Below, one piece after another: positions 38,300 through 50,205 of a DNA stretch of 64,000 bases. The first letter of the stretch is position 1. Each line of letters begins with the position of its first letter. Position numbers and translations under genes: made by a program. Under the pieces are notes generated by a model, which made no database searches, was not told where the DNA came from, and saw nothing but the letters and a program-made list of their open reading frames with translations. Source of the DNA: Paragonimus westermani (Eukaryota > Platyhelminthes > Trematoda > Plagiorchiida > Troglotrematidae); NCBI GenBank assembly GCA_008508345.1, contig QNGE01000889.1:62001-126000 (forward strand), written 5' to 3'.

Positions 38300-38830
38300 G
38301 GAACTTCATTGTTTTGTGGGTTGGCAAAAATTCATAAAGCTTATACACTAATCGGACCAAATGTTCATAGGACTGGCTCTCCTCCATAGGATCTCGCAGA
38401 AATAATACAAACATTAACTAGAAAACAGGTGGTACCATCAAGAACTCGATTTTGTAGCTAGAATTAAATCGATCTCCATCGAGCATAAGAAAATCCTCAG
38501 CAGATATGATATGACATCATCATTTACCAAAGAACTTCAGGCAGCATTGTAAGAAGCTGTCAGACAACTGTTGGTTACTGACACTACTTTTGAAAAAAGA
38601 ATTACTAAGCAGATGGCAGCTGGGATTTCCGCGTGTTTGAATATGGGCAATTTTTACGATTCAAATTTACACATCAAACAACCAGGACTGACTATGGGAT
38701 CTGGTTTAGCAAACACCCATACGGAGTAGTTTGATCAGAAGGCAGTAAACCAGTTAGGAAACTCGTCAAAAGCTCGTTAACGTTATGTAAATGACACTCG
38801 TGTAATTACGAAAAATACCTCATCGGCAAC
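38300..38830 (+). mobile_element. Penelope-like element remnant 1 (RT)
   Basis: Plus-strand pieces in order: VGWQKFIK near 38318 (the G-LPK-x-HK motif), KSISIEHKKILSRYDMTSSFT near 38480 (motif A), and AVRQLLVTDTTFEKRITKQ near 38560. Then come LHIKQPGLTMGSGLANTHTE near 38680 (motif B) and RYVNDTRVI near 38790 (motif C with one Asp as Asn). Stops and shifts interrupt it. The motif order is that of Penelope RTs, not LINE RTs. It ends close to RTE copy D, which points toward it. Confidence 0.75.
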
Positions 38831-39094
38831 ATGGTGAGCGTCCCACCAGGTAGGAGGTCTATGCAAACATTTTGTGAATGCCGCAATCACTCGCCTGTTA
38901 TTTCGTCCACGATAAAACTAAACAAAAATGGTGAACAGCCTAGAAGTACGTCACTTCTGGTGCTGCTGAAACTGTCAGACAGCTCACCACAGACCTTAAC
39001 ATGAGCCGATATATGGGAATAGAGCCCAAACAATCTTCAAATTAATTGGGTACAAACATGTGTTTGTGTGACTAAAAGTGCAGACTGATAACCT

Positions 39095-41100
39095 AGATCG
39101 GGGCACATTTATAGTTGAGAAATATGCCAACTGTTGGTCGGCCATAGGTATGACGCTGCTTCAGATTTTGGCGAAAAGTGAGAATTTCAGTAATACAGCG
39201 TCCATTAGGAGAAGTTACCAATTCCTCCTCTATATCTGTCTCCCGAATTGAAGTGGATTCACAAAGAATAACGGAAGCCAGAACCGTGTTAGTGACTGCG
39301 GTCAATCTAATTCCCTTATGGTTTATGGAAGAGCTCCTGACTCTTTTCGTGAATATCGGACGTGTTATCGAGTGACCTCAGTACAAAACGACACTCTCCG
39401 TCGCACACACGAATTCAAAAAGTCGGGGGTAAGGACTTTAAATTTCGCCAAAAATTGTCAGCATGAGGATATTTGAGCAAGCAGCCCCATTGAGGATGCG
39501 AAACGAAATGCAATGACGGACCCCAATCTTAGTGAGCAGTCTTAAGTCTACCGAGTTAGCGGCGGTAGTAGAGCAGAAACGGGAGGCCGGAAAAACTGAC
39601 CCTCAAAGTGTTACACACAGCGATCTAACATTATTATGAGTCGGTGTGCCCTCTGACTTCCAGATAGCCTCACTGACAGACTGATGTCCTGGACCAATAA
39701 GACGGATATACATGAACAATCCGCCATTGCTACCTGAAACAAAAACGGATTCCACTTCCTCAACTACCTCCGTCAGCCAAGCCTAAGAATCTGAGACAAG
39801 AATAAGCCTCAGCTTGTTGCGGATATGCTCCCAAACTTACTATTAATATGCCGTAAGAAACGTTTCCGTCCGAAGTCCAACAGTTTGATGGACTTCTTTA
39901 AGATACGAAGAGCCGCACGCTGTGACAATTACATCGTGAAATGTGAGTGAGATTTTAATGCAGCAGCTATTTGGACCTTCAGGATGAGAACTGATAAGTT
40001 TACATTTTAGACTGGGTTGGTGCCTACGCTTGACCGACAAGGAAGCCAGCCAATAAGGTCGGTGAGGTACCTGCTCAACGAAAGTAAGAAAAAAACAGCA
40101 AGTCACAAAAGCATCATTGGAATCCAAGTATCAGCTTCAATAAGAACAACAGTCCTGAATGAAGCTGCACTACCTGTCATTAGCACCTATGCGGTCAATT
40201 TGAAGCCAGTTCGGACTCGAAGGAGAGTGCCAAGTATAAGATTGACGCACACGCTATCAGAACTAACGTTGACTAAAAATATATGCTGAGTGCACAGGTG
40301 TAATAGCCGCCCACCATTATCCGAGAGAAGTGATGCCAGTCCAAATTTGCCATCAAAATGAGAATCGACCCCATCAACACAGTCGACGTTGACTCTCTGG
40401 CCAGGATGACAATACCACAGTTGTGAGTTGACCTATGGTAAGCAGCCAGATCTGAGCAAAAAGGGACCTTGACACCGGCGTCACTGCCGTCAGCTGGAGC
40501 ATAAGCAAACATAGGGAGAGGAGATTTGAAGTTTTGGCGTTTAGAGCTGGCCTTAACAGAATCGACCAAGTGGGCGGTACAGAGACTACTGCAAACAACA
40601 ATCCAATCTACCGATGGGACTGTGGCTTCGGGTTGAAAGCAACAACTGCTCCAGCCTGCTGTGGAGTCAGTCGAAATGTATAACCAGTATTGTGTAGACA
40701 GAACGGATGTCGCTGTTTGAATACGTTGACTCCAACCGTGGATTCTAGCCTCCAAAATGTAGCAGACATGGATAATCAGCCAGCCCAACGTCAATGGGAG
40801 AGCATCCGACCTGTTTTAGAGTGAGAACGGCGAGAGTGCCTATATTAATTCGCACTGCAGGACTAAACAAGGGACGACGGAAGCCAGAAGCTGCATATTA
40901 TGAGATGGGACTTACGTTACCAAGATCAGTCATACCAGTTGTAGGAATAATTACTAGAAATGAGAGTGGGTAGGGGTCTGAGGACTAAATTTGATAGGAC
41001 AGTGGGGGGATCAACGTCAGTATTTTTTCGCTAATCCACCCTGCTGTAAGCACCAGATAAGGCGACATGGATTATGCGGCTCGACGGTCGATTTGGTGTG
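39095..41100 (-). mobile_element. RTE-type LINE copy D, 5' part
   Basis: On the minus strand the copy starts with the leader found in copy B (41060-40860 against 11416-11650) and the same ORF start (RINIGTLAVLTLKQ-like). The endonuclease follows (FAYAPADGSDAGVKVPF near 40500, a DWHHFSRIMVGG block near 40320, DSNDAFVTCCF near 40125), then the EN-RT linker and RT fingers at 39420-39095 (LTAVTNTVLASVILC, RHTYGRPTVGIFL). It stops inside RT, next to the Penelope-like remnant at 38.3-38.8 kb. Confidence 0.85.
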
Positions 41101-43774
41101 TGATCACTGGTGTAGATGTTCAGGGTTCTTACGTCTAGGTGTAATCGTGTGGCTAACCATTCCGGTTTGACGACGCTTCCGTATCAGGACTGAAGCGTTA
41201 CCAATAAGGCAAATTAGCGATTATTCACAAACAATCCTGCTGTTAGACAAAATTGGATACAAAATATCAGGGACAACACCCAACGGAAAGTTCCCATTCA
41301 ACACAACGGTCTGCAGTTAGTTACGTCTGAAGAAAGCGATCGTGCAGCAATGCCCCGACATGTCAAAGACGTTAACTACCTACCTAATACCCAAAAAAGC
41401 CCACTTTTACGAAAACAAGCGCAACGCTGTGTCAATTAGGACTGAATAGACATGGTTCTAATAACCATCGACAGGCTGAATTCAACGCACTATGTATGTT
41501 TTGATGATTCATACATACCAACTAGAAGTCGTTCATCACACTGACAAAAATAACCGAATTCAGAGGAAGTCGTTAAGGTAACGAGGTAACATCATCCTAT
41601 ATATACGCAACAGTCAACAAAACCAACTGATTAACATCTGCAGCGCCAAAATCACATCTGCAAGAAACATTCTGCGCCAGTGACGTAACGATAGCAGAGA
41701 ATACAGGATTGATAATCAAAAACTGAAACCTTTGAAGATTCGACCAGAAACCTCTATGTGACAACATGATTGCTATGATAACAAATGCACTGTGGCGAGT
41801 TGAGCGATTAAACTACAAGTAATTATATTCTTCCGTGCTATAACACTTGTTTCGTGTGCTGCCAGATAAAGACGAAAAACAACAGTAAATGAGTGATAAG
41901 ATATGAATTTGATAAGGAAAGCGCACATAAGATGTTGAATTCCGCTACAATACAGCTGGCCAAATATCATATGATAACACTGAAACCTATTTATTCTACT
42001 TCGATGTGGGAATTGCTCTACAAAGCACTCAGTCGCCCAGTAGTGGGATATGTGTAGCACACGCAGAAGCTAGTTGCAGGCACCAGACGTTTTACGGTAG
42101 GTTGTGGTAGTAGTGTACATTAGATTATATACATATATTATGTACAAATAGGTATAGTAGAGTGGATTGTGGACGGTTGACAGGTGTTATCAACAGTAAG
42201 CTGTGATATTGATATAACATCAAATGAGAAACAGCAAATGAGGAAGGACAAGTACTTTAATTAGAGTTAGTTGCATTCGGGTCGGATTAAAGTATTGAGG
42301 TGATCAACAACACATTGACCAATATAAATTTCGCGGTTACCTTCAAGAGTAAGCGCCGACCGTCGGTCACAGAAACCGAATAATAGGTGGCTGCACTGAG
42401 CTGACGAAATTAGACGCGAACAGCAATTACGCGTTAGTCAGTGAGCAACATCTCACACGGACCACGGACAATTTTCAGTCACTAGGTTTCCACGGCAAGT
42501 ACGATGCGCGTTTAAGCAACAGCTTGGAGATAAACGTGGGAGTATTCTGGCCTGTCGGAGTTCTACTAACCAAGTTGAAGCAACCGTATTTAGGGCTTAA
42601 AACATTGACCGTACTAAGGACACCGATGCAAATCAGGCTGTTATTAGTATGCTAATAAAAAGTAGACTGGTTCTCCGAAAAAACCCCCGGTGTAATGAGT
42701 GCAGCTCTGTCACACACGAGCCAACAAACGGGAATAAAGTTCGTGCTTTGAAATATGATCCACAAACCGATGCAAGCGGCTATACATACATCGCTTTCCT
42801 GGCTGTTTTCACAGCTTGCTGAGATCGTAAGCAACACAGGTGAGGCGTAAACGATCGCTGGAACCCCGTGTCGAAAGTAAACCATTTTGTCATCACAAAA
42901 GCATGAATATCTTTTGTCTGCTATGCACTTCGGGCAACAGATGCCAGTTACGAAACTCATGCACATCAAGAGCATGAGCATCGTTACGCACCAGATTCGT
43001 AGATGTAACGGAACTGTCGCGTCGCATCCAAGGACAAGCAGACAGATCAGCTGGGCTGACGGTGTTGGAAACGTGTGCATTCGAAAGTCAGGAACAAGAG
43101 TAATTAGACAAATTGTAAATGCAATTCAAAGTACGCCTGTGCGCATGTGCTGGATGTACCGAAATTACGAGGAATACGCAAGTGAATCGCTGGAGCATAA
43201 CCATACAACGAATATCATGTGACGGTTGCGGGATACACTTGATTTAAGGCAACCAAATGATGTACGTGAACTGAGAAGGAACCACTGAGCTCCAATACAG
43301 CATTCAATGATGAAACAACACGTAGTTAATAGACAATGTAACAGCCTTGTTCGGAAACACTATTGTAATGGAATGAACAAATGGAATGAGCAAAACAGCA
43401 AACTGTTCTACTCCGTTATGTTTGGTACACATTCGGTTGAACAAACCATGGATAAAATTGCATCATTGTGATCCGTGATGTTTACGATCAGACAACAAAA
43501 CCACTGGGTAACCTCAACCAGCGAAACGAAGATGAAGCGTTAAGTGCATTGATCAATGCCACACATGATCATGAGGTCAACTCCCCGGTCGGAACAAGGA
43601 GGTGCACAACTGATGGGATGCAACGAGAACAGAAAAGTGCTCCCTTACATACAAGCAGACAGAACACAAAATTCATTAAGTGATTTCAAATTGAGCAGTG
43701 TTATGGCCTAACGTACGAGCGAATGCAGAAAAAAACTTGTCTTATTGGTGCCCGTGGTTGCATCATTGACCCCT
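41101..43774. other. Intron sequence, nothing recognised
   Basis: The frame at 43080-42652 (minus, 142 codons, Cys-rich) overlaps a 111-codon plus-strand frame. Neither shows a domain or splice signals that fit the SLC4 gene. Confidence 0.5.
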
Positions 43775-44010
43775 TGTGACAGCATTGTATTACTAATAAG
43801 TAGTACGGCAGATTTATGATTTTAGATGAGACCCAACTGTTAAAAGTCAGGGCTTCGGCTGGATTAGAACCAGCGACAGACACGGCATGCTTCAACGCGG
43901 CAAGCGCTCTACCAGCTGAGCTACGAAGCCACACCGGGAGCTCGGAAATTTCCCATTTGGACTCTGTTACCCATCCGTACCACTGTCTCATATGGAATCC
44001 ACCGAATGAT
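43775..44010 (-). repeat. tRNA-cored composite repeat, copy 1
   Basis: Minus-strand order: a leader (GGATGGGTAACAGAGTCC, GGGAAATTTCC), an 80-nt tRNA-like core at 43930-43851, then a tail ending CTTATTAGTAATACAATGC. The leader, core and tail all recur in the same order at 21847-22089 on the plus strand, so the whole is a mobile unit rather than a lone tRNA gene. The 5' edge is not defined; similarity fades above about 44010. It resembles a SINE, but the tRNA part is internal instead of at the 5' end. Confidence 0.75.
43851..43930 (-). tRNA. tRNA-like core (pseudo-tRNA within a repeat)
   Basis: The acceptor stem GGCTTCG/CGAAGCC is perfect over 7 pairs. The D arm GCTC/GAGC encloses a consensus A box (TAGCTCAGCTGG). 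The T arm GCTGG/CCAGC is perfect around TTCTAAT, giving a B box with one change. The anticodon region is 31 nt and does not form a clean 5-bp stem with a 7-base loop, so no anticodon can be assigned. It could still bind TFIIIC, but it is unlikely to be a working tRNA. Confidence 0.65.
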
Positions 44011-44103
44011 TCAGGGGATCGACTGCCCCGACAGGATTTCTCAAACAGTTCACGCTGGAATACACCAACGCCACTGCTGAGCATAGAAATTGTATTACTA
44101 ATA

Positions 44104-46706
44104 GCATTGTGTCCGTAGGCTTGAAATTTGCGTACGTCTGATTGGGATGGGTTATGTGGCCACTTTTGTTTGGATGAGAGCTTTCTAGCCAGCAAACGCC
44201 TTCACGGTCTTGACATTGTATATTCAGTGGTACAATATGTAGTTTTCGTGATTGCTACAATGCAGATCTGCGTGGTACCGGGCAAATCAAACCGCTACAA
44301 TACAGTTCCACCGTTTGACCACATACTAAGTGTATTCTTGATTGTGTTCCTGGCTGTGTGTTTATCGACTAGGGACAACACTTAAGTTACGATGTCAACT
44401 CTGATCGAACAGTCTAGGTATTGTCCACAGTCGAATGTTACTGAGAGTTTAAACAAGCTAATTCGGTAAAGCCTGGAGTGAAGCGGTAGTCACTACAAGT
44501 CGCTTATGGAAATTCCGAACGGAGTGTAAACCAGGAAAGTTGTAGGAAGATAAATTGGTGGTGAGCTCCAATAAGAGTGAAACTCGAATCAAGCGCTCTC
44601 ATCAAACATGTTTGGTTGGAAAGTGTGCATGTAAGCGGAATTTGCGATCAAACGTGAGCAATATTCAAGTTACAACCAAATTCCTCGACAAGTTATCAGT
44701 AAGATACTCGTTACCAGTGACTTCCTTGATATCACTTAATAAAACCGAGATAGGGGTAACATAAAACCATGAAGTCTTCTTGGGTACACAGTGGAGGTTC
44801 CTGACAAACAATTAACAAAACCCAGATGAGTTTTGGCATTTTCACTCGACTGAACACCACGATCACGTAGAACGGTTAAATTAAATCTGTCTAATGTGAA
44901 ATGAGTGTACAGTAAAGCGATGAAGCTCACACAAAGAAAACAGAATAATAGTGCTAAACTAAACTCTACCTTTCCGTTCCCTTGGACAGATAATCATTCA
45001 CATCACCTACGGATGTATCCACGTCGACGACGACGCTAGAAGATAATGTCACACAACCAAAACTGTCGATGATATTAACGAGTTCAGTGACGGCCTACGG
45101 TGACTGTGTGCAAAAGCAGACAAACAGGATATTTCAAACTTATCGTTTTTAACTTCAGTAGGGTGGAACTGTGATAATCCGGCACCACAGCACGATTAGA
45201 GATTGGACAGAGATGAAACAAATTTCCAAGAGAAGACTGAAAGGAACGAAAGGAACAGTGCGCCCAGTCGCTCGAGAAATACGGTCTTGACCTTAAAAAT
45301 CCCGGATCAATTTAAAAAGCACATTTCGGAGTCTGTTGTAGATTTCTGAACACATGTTATGGAGGATAAGGGCTTATGTATATTGCTGTGAATGAGAGAT
45401 CAAGAAATGGGATAGGCAATCTGGTAATCTCTTAGAAGTTACCTGATATGATAACCACCAGCAAATTTTATAACGAACGACTGAAGCAAATAACACATTT
45501 CCAGTCTGATTTCCTCCTGATGTTCTCATAGGCATACTGTTTGTTTGCAGCAGTTAAACGCTTAACGAATCAGCTGTTCGCTGAGATTGGCAAGTGAATA
45601 GCAAAGGTTCCGGCACCACTCGAGGTTCGCGTAGAGGTTTGAGCTTATAGTCAAACATACATGTATACGCCCAAATCCACGCGTTCATGGTGTCACTCTG
45701 ACTGGTGAGAAACAGTTTACAACTAAAATCCCCGGCAAAAGACCGAACACTGAAGCCACCATTCCGAAATACCGAATCCACCAATATTTTCAACATCTTT
45801 CGAACACTGTACTGGGCATTAGATAACAAAATAGTTCGAGAAAAATCGGCAATCGGGTGATTAACTTCGGTCCACATAATCTTTCTGAATCATGGCTAAA
45901 ATTAGCTCTGTAAGCTGTACTGCAATAACCTAACCTTTTCTCATTGTCTTCTAGCAACTTTTGACTGGTGGTCACTGTATTGACCTATTTCGAGTCATGT
46001 TTGGCCATGAAGAACCATTCGACAGACTCACAATGAACCAGAGTCTACACACTCTGTAGTTTGCCTTATAGATTGATTGACTGAGGCAGCTACAGAGCAG
46101 GCAAGTACACAACGCTCCGGTACGGCCATATGAAGCGTGAACGCATGTCTGAGCACGCGTGGACATATCGGGCCAGCAACAAATTTGTCTGGTTCTGTAG
46201 AGTGAAAGCAGCAGTTGGGTGTGCATTCGAGCGGAGCAAGGTGGGTGGCGGAGGCATCTACTGTTGAATGGTCACTTGCTAAAAATAAGACGAAGATAGT
46301 AAAGGACAGTCACGGACTAAGATCGATTACCACGGTTAATGAATGCGGAGTACAGGCTAAAAACAGTGCCTGTGAGGAAGATCAGAAACGATCAACTTGT
46401 AGATGGGAAAACCGTGAAAATTTTGTCTTTATCGTTCCCGGGCACCAGTTAGTGGAAGATAGCCTAAGTCAACATTTTCACCACAGTGGTGAGACAGTTC
46501 TTGGGCATGAGGAGGTGCACTTTGCATGGTAGGCGAGTACAGAAAGACAACACCAGCCCTCCCTTCGATAAGATGACAGCATAAACAACCAGAAGAAAAA
46601 TTGACAACACAGTTATGGCGCATGTGGCGCAGCCAATCAAGGGATCACCAGTAAGTTACATAAAACCTGAAAACAGATGGGAAGAGAAAGGCACGTACAT
46701 ACATAC
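44104..46706. other. Intron sequence, nothing recognised
   Basis: Only short frames. One hydrophobic frame at 44128-44385 (plus) has no recognisable family. Confidence 0.5.
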
Positions 46707-46986
46707 CGATGGATGTCTGGCTCTGACGCAACGGATCTTTCGGGCTCTTGTTACTCAGTTCATAAACATTCATCTTCATGGAGTCTGTCAACTGGTGAAT
46801 GTGTGCCGAAGTAGCCCGTAACCGCCGGTGTCGCCGGAATAGTCGAAACTGATCATGCATAGCCCGGAGACTGTGCAGCGTGACGTCCTTCATCAGCGGA
46901 AGCACCACCGTGCTATCAAGGAAATTACGTAAACCGCGGAGTAGATGTTCACGACAAGTGGCATTGTAAGCATTTTTTCGAAAGTC
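46707..46986 (-). CDS. SLC4-like: SLC4-like exon e: end of cytoplasmic domain
   Basis: The exon begins DFRKNAYNATCREHLLRGL and continues NFLDSTVVLPLM, directly continuing exon d. The family equivalent is the helix F-x-x-x-AY-x-A-x-x-R-x-x-LL-x-G followed by FLD-x-x-x-VLPP, so identity here is high. The following 50 residues are basic and polar (RRHRRLR, then SKDPL-like), as expected for the linker between the cytoplasmic and membrane domains. The acceptor is GCTTTTTAG, only about 170 bases after exon d. The donor is TCG/GTATGT with exit phase 1. Confidence 0.88.
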
Positions 46987-47154
46987 CTAAAAAGCCAAAT
47001 AGCAATGCGACGTTAGAGTCAACGGGATGGACAAGTAATGAGTTCAAACGTTATCCTTGCAACAGTCTGACGTTACAATAATGTACGAATCTGGCCATTG
47101 CGTGCTACGTGCCCAGTGCTGAAATCATGTAACTAGTCGCCAAAAATCTCTCAC

Positions 47155-47349
47155 CTTGTCAACCATCATGATTGCAAACACACGCCCGACCTCAAAGTAG
47201 TCCAGGCGACGTTGCTTGGGACCCAGAAAAATCAGAAAGAAACGGACGGGGGAAGACTCCTTCAGTCCGGTCAAAGTAGACGCATACAACGGGCGGTGGA
47301 GTCGTACAAACACGAACAACGGCTTATGCAATCCAGGCAACACGCCAAC
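47155..47349 (-). CDS. SLC4-like: SLC4-like exon d: core of cytoplasmic domain
   Basis: This exon of 65 codons gives the clearest family match of the N-terminal part: FVFVRL, then PVRFFLIFLGP, then LDYFEVGRVFAIMMVDK. In SLC4 proteins the matching segment is a central beta strand (PVRF-x-F-x-x-LGP) followed by the DYHEIGR helix of the dimer interface. The acceptor is TCCTAACTTATCAG and the donor AAG/GTGAGA, both phase 0. The His usual in DYHE is Phe here. Open reading continues 5' of the acceptor, but that sequence (TSILFFRIIES) is intron, not coding. Confidence 0.9.
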
Positions 47350-47852
47350 CTGATAAGTTAGGATAAGATTCGATTCGATTATTCGAAAGAAAAGGATAGA
47401 TGTGACGAAAGCAAAACAGAGGAGATAGAAAACTTGCTTGGATAGATACAACTTCAGTTGTAGATTTCAGGCGGCCGTGCAGATGGCTCCTGTGGTCGGC
47501 ACCAGCAGTGGCATCAAAGTTAACGTTTTGTGCGCCAGAAAGACTGTCCATTACATGACAGCCTACATGTGGCGAATCCCGCCTTAGGCTTTTCGAACCA
47601 CTGTCCACAGCAGATGGCCCAGAGCTATGTGACCGGGGAAACAACCTTGCCCGTAAGAGTACGCGTCGAAGCAAATAGACGGCACGTTGGGAAAGTGAAA
47701 TATATGAGGGGGCTTGATCCAATAAGTTCGAAACGGACGGCATCACGGAGTCCTGGCACGTTTCCGGACTACTCTGCATGGCAAACAAGATTAGGACAAT
47801 TCGTTTTCAGTAGGCGTTAAAAATCTGTCTCTGCTTAATTACTTTGTAACAC

Positions 47853-48497
47853 ATGCTAGGAACCGGAGCCAATTACGAAGACCTAAACATATCAAGCGGT
47901 TCATTTGGGAAAAAACTACGACGAATTACGCTGTTTCCCCTCAGATCGGTAAGAAACACAAGTTTCTCTATTAACGGAATCGCAAAACGTGGTCGCATTC
48001 AATGTTTCACTGCTGAAGTACAAAGTATGATCGGAAGACTGGACGATTTCACAAATACCCATAGGTCCTTAGGGCAAGACGATCATCCAGAAATATTCAA
48101 TGGTAGGGTTGCGGCTTATTAAAAACTACCAGTTGAGATTTTGTTGATTTAGCCGGACTTGGCAAACCTTCCGACACGTACACGATAATCATTTGTATGT
48201 ACATTTTCGCTTATATGCCTGGCGTCAGTTGAGTCCATTTGGCACTCCTACGATGCGTAAACACGACTGGCACGGGACGGGGCTGTAAAAATCGAAGATC
48301 TTGTGTTAATGACTCGAGTTAAGACGAGGACGGATGGCCACGGGAAGTATTTTCACGCAGCGACCGCAAGTAATCAAAACCTGATCGATATTTTAAAAGT
48401 AATCAAGATGCCAAATCATACTGTGTTTGGGGATAATGCGCAAAACGAAACGTGCGCAAGTTGGTGTAGTCATCCAAAATGCACAAGTTTTGCTTGA
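47853..48497 (+). CDS. Two unexplained open frames
   Basis: Frames at 47853-48122 (89 codons; Arg/Lys-rich, GRIQCFTAEVQSMIGRLDDF) and 48303-48497 (64 codons; GKYFHAATASNQNLIDILK, ending in CASWCSHPKC) lie in tandem on the plus strand inside the SLC4 intron between exons c and d. No domain was recognised. Further broken frames continue to 48.8 kb, suggesting a decayed element of about 1 kb. Confidence 0.22.
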
Positions 48498-48829
48498 TAA
48501 GAGTACCGCAGTGTACATCTTCCCGTAACTTTACGTGTACATTCGATCACATCAAAGTTCACCACAAGCGAATGAAGAGCGGGTAAACACCTATGGAAAA
48601 TACAAAGTAAGTAAAAGAGGTGACCGACAAGAAAATTTGCGAGTGTTTCAACACCAGCGTGCCGAGTGAGTTGTTAAAACGAAGCTTGTCGTAACAGACC
48701 AGGGCTACAGGAGACATAACGACGAGTCTGAACGAATTCGCCTATATTTTGCACCAAATGTTCAGCTTTTACGTCACAAGACGTTTAATATCGTTTAATA
48801 TAATGAAAAGCGTGCTGCTGAATAGTATC

Positions 48830-48853
48830 AAGCTAAAACGACTGTTTTAGCTT
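48830..48853. repeat. Perfect short hairpin
   Basis: AAGCTAAAAC, loop GACT, then GTTTTAGCTT: ten perfect pairs. It is in an intron of the SLC4 gene with no sign of a T-run terminator or transposon end. Confidence 0.8.
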
Positions 48854-49757
48854 AAAGACAAACCGATTTCACTTTTGAGGAGCACCTACGGCTTCAATCA
48901 ATTAGTTAATCGTTCACAACAAAAAGCAGCTACGTTCCAGAGGACACTGCTCAATTCGGAAAAAGTATGCCATTATTGAGAGAAGATTTGGGTGACTGAG
49001 TAATACCACGTGTTTCATAATACGGATGGTCAACGCTTTCATCAGAATTAGACGTCTCGATCGCGCCTGTAAGGTTGCTGAAGGGAAGAGATGTATGCGA
49101 ATAAATCATCCACCATCGAGCAGTCGAATAAAAATAGAAGAGAACATTTTTCATACGTTAGAATTTGAGATCCTAAGAGGAGGACCAAAAATGTCCTCTG
49201 AACGATCTGGTAAGTCCAGACTAGAAATGTGCGCAGCTACTTGAGGAAATTTTTTGAAATGGATAACGACAGCGTCTTTCACGATAATGGGCTGATTAAA
49301 AACAATTGAAAGTACGGGGGGAACTGTTCTACCAGTAGTTCTAAAGTCTTTTTAATAACGGAAACGTTTTTTTAAATAAAGCAGCTAATTCAACTTCGAT
49401 GTGTAACATGAGCAACCCTTTTATCGTACTGAAGTATGCACAGCACACCCTTCCTCCAGATGATGTGGTCTTAAACTAGAAAGCATTCAGCGTCATGCCG
49501 AGTGGGATGAAGATGTGTTGTACGCTGCGCGCTTAGACATGGTAGCGTGCTCTAGTCAATGGTATGCACGACCACACAACATGGTTGATCCAATTTTAAA
49601 TTTGTTGCCTTGTTCGTTTTCTCTTCCATGTGAAGAATGAAGAGGGATCTGTGGCATAACAGCCATGGATAGAAAGTAGTGCATGTTGTACAATTGGATA
49701 ATAGTATCCAGGAGCGTGTTACACACACGAATCGACGGTGACCGAGGGCACACTCAC

Positions 49758-49866
49758 CATCAGCGGTAAGATGATGTCTTTACGGTGCACCCCATCATTG
49801 ACCATACGCTTCAATTCTGGCGCAGTGCTCGTACGTGTCCCATGCTCCTTAGCTGAACGACACGTG
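49758..49866 (-). CDS. SLC4-like: SLC4-like exon c: short linker exon
   Basis: This short exon of 36 codons plus one base was found by splice logic rather than strong homology. A good acceptor (pyrimidine-rich, TTTGTCCAG) supplies the single base needed after exon b, and ATG/GTGAGT is a strong donor with exit phase 0, as exon d requires. The peptide contains APELKRMVNDGVHRKD, which loosely resembles the variable linker between the two halves of the SLC4 cytoplasmic domain. It could be a chance open stretch; its phase fit is the main support. Confidence 0.5.
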
Positions 49867-50205
49867 CTGGACAAAGGGTGGAGATAACAGAACAGAACGA
49901 GTGTACGTAAACAGTGAAACTAGCCCATACATGAATGGACAGATGCGTAAGGCTAAGATAATTGCCAATGATGAAGGGCAATCGCAAGTGATGCTTAATG
50001 TCGAACAATCGTCGTTGTAAACGACACTCAAGAAGTATGCACAACCAGTAAGCTTCGACAATATACCTAACGATATAACATGAGTAATCATTATCAACAT
50101 TATCAACAAACGGCAGGACATCAGTGATACATGAAAACGTTTAGCTACCGTGTAATCACGATAATAAGAGAATGTTGAAGCATACAGAAAAAAAGGAGAG
50201 ATCAC

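Noticed and set aside
40273..40794. 173-codon minus-strand frame as a host gene
   Set aside because: Its content (FAYAPADGSDA..., CDIVILA-like spacing) and its leader match RTE copy B; it is endonuclease of RTE copy D.
42652..43080. 142-codon minus-strand frame as SLC4 exon between e and f
   Set aside because: Cys-rich hydrophobic content does not match the expected linker and no phase-1 acceptor was found.
43851..43930. Functional tRNA gene
   Set aside because: Anticodon arm does not fold properly, the B box has a change, and leader and tail are repeated elsewhere with it.
43701..44195. 164-codon minus-strand frame as a protein
   Set aside because: It is a read-through of the tRNA-cored repeat; the SSAGRALAALKHAVSVAGS stretch is the tRNA-like core in translation.
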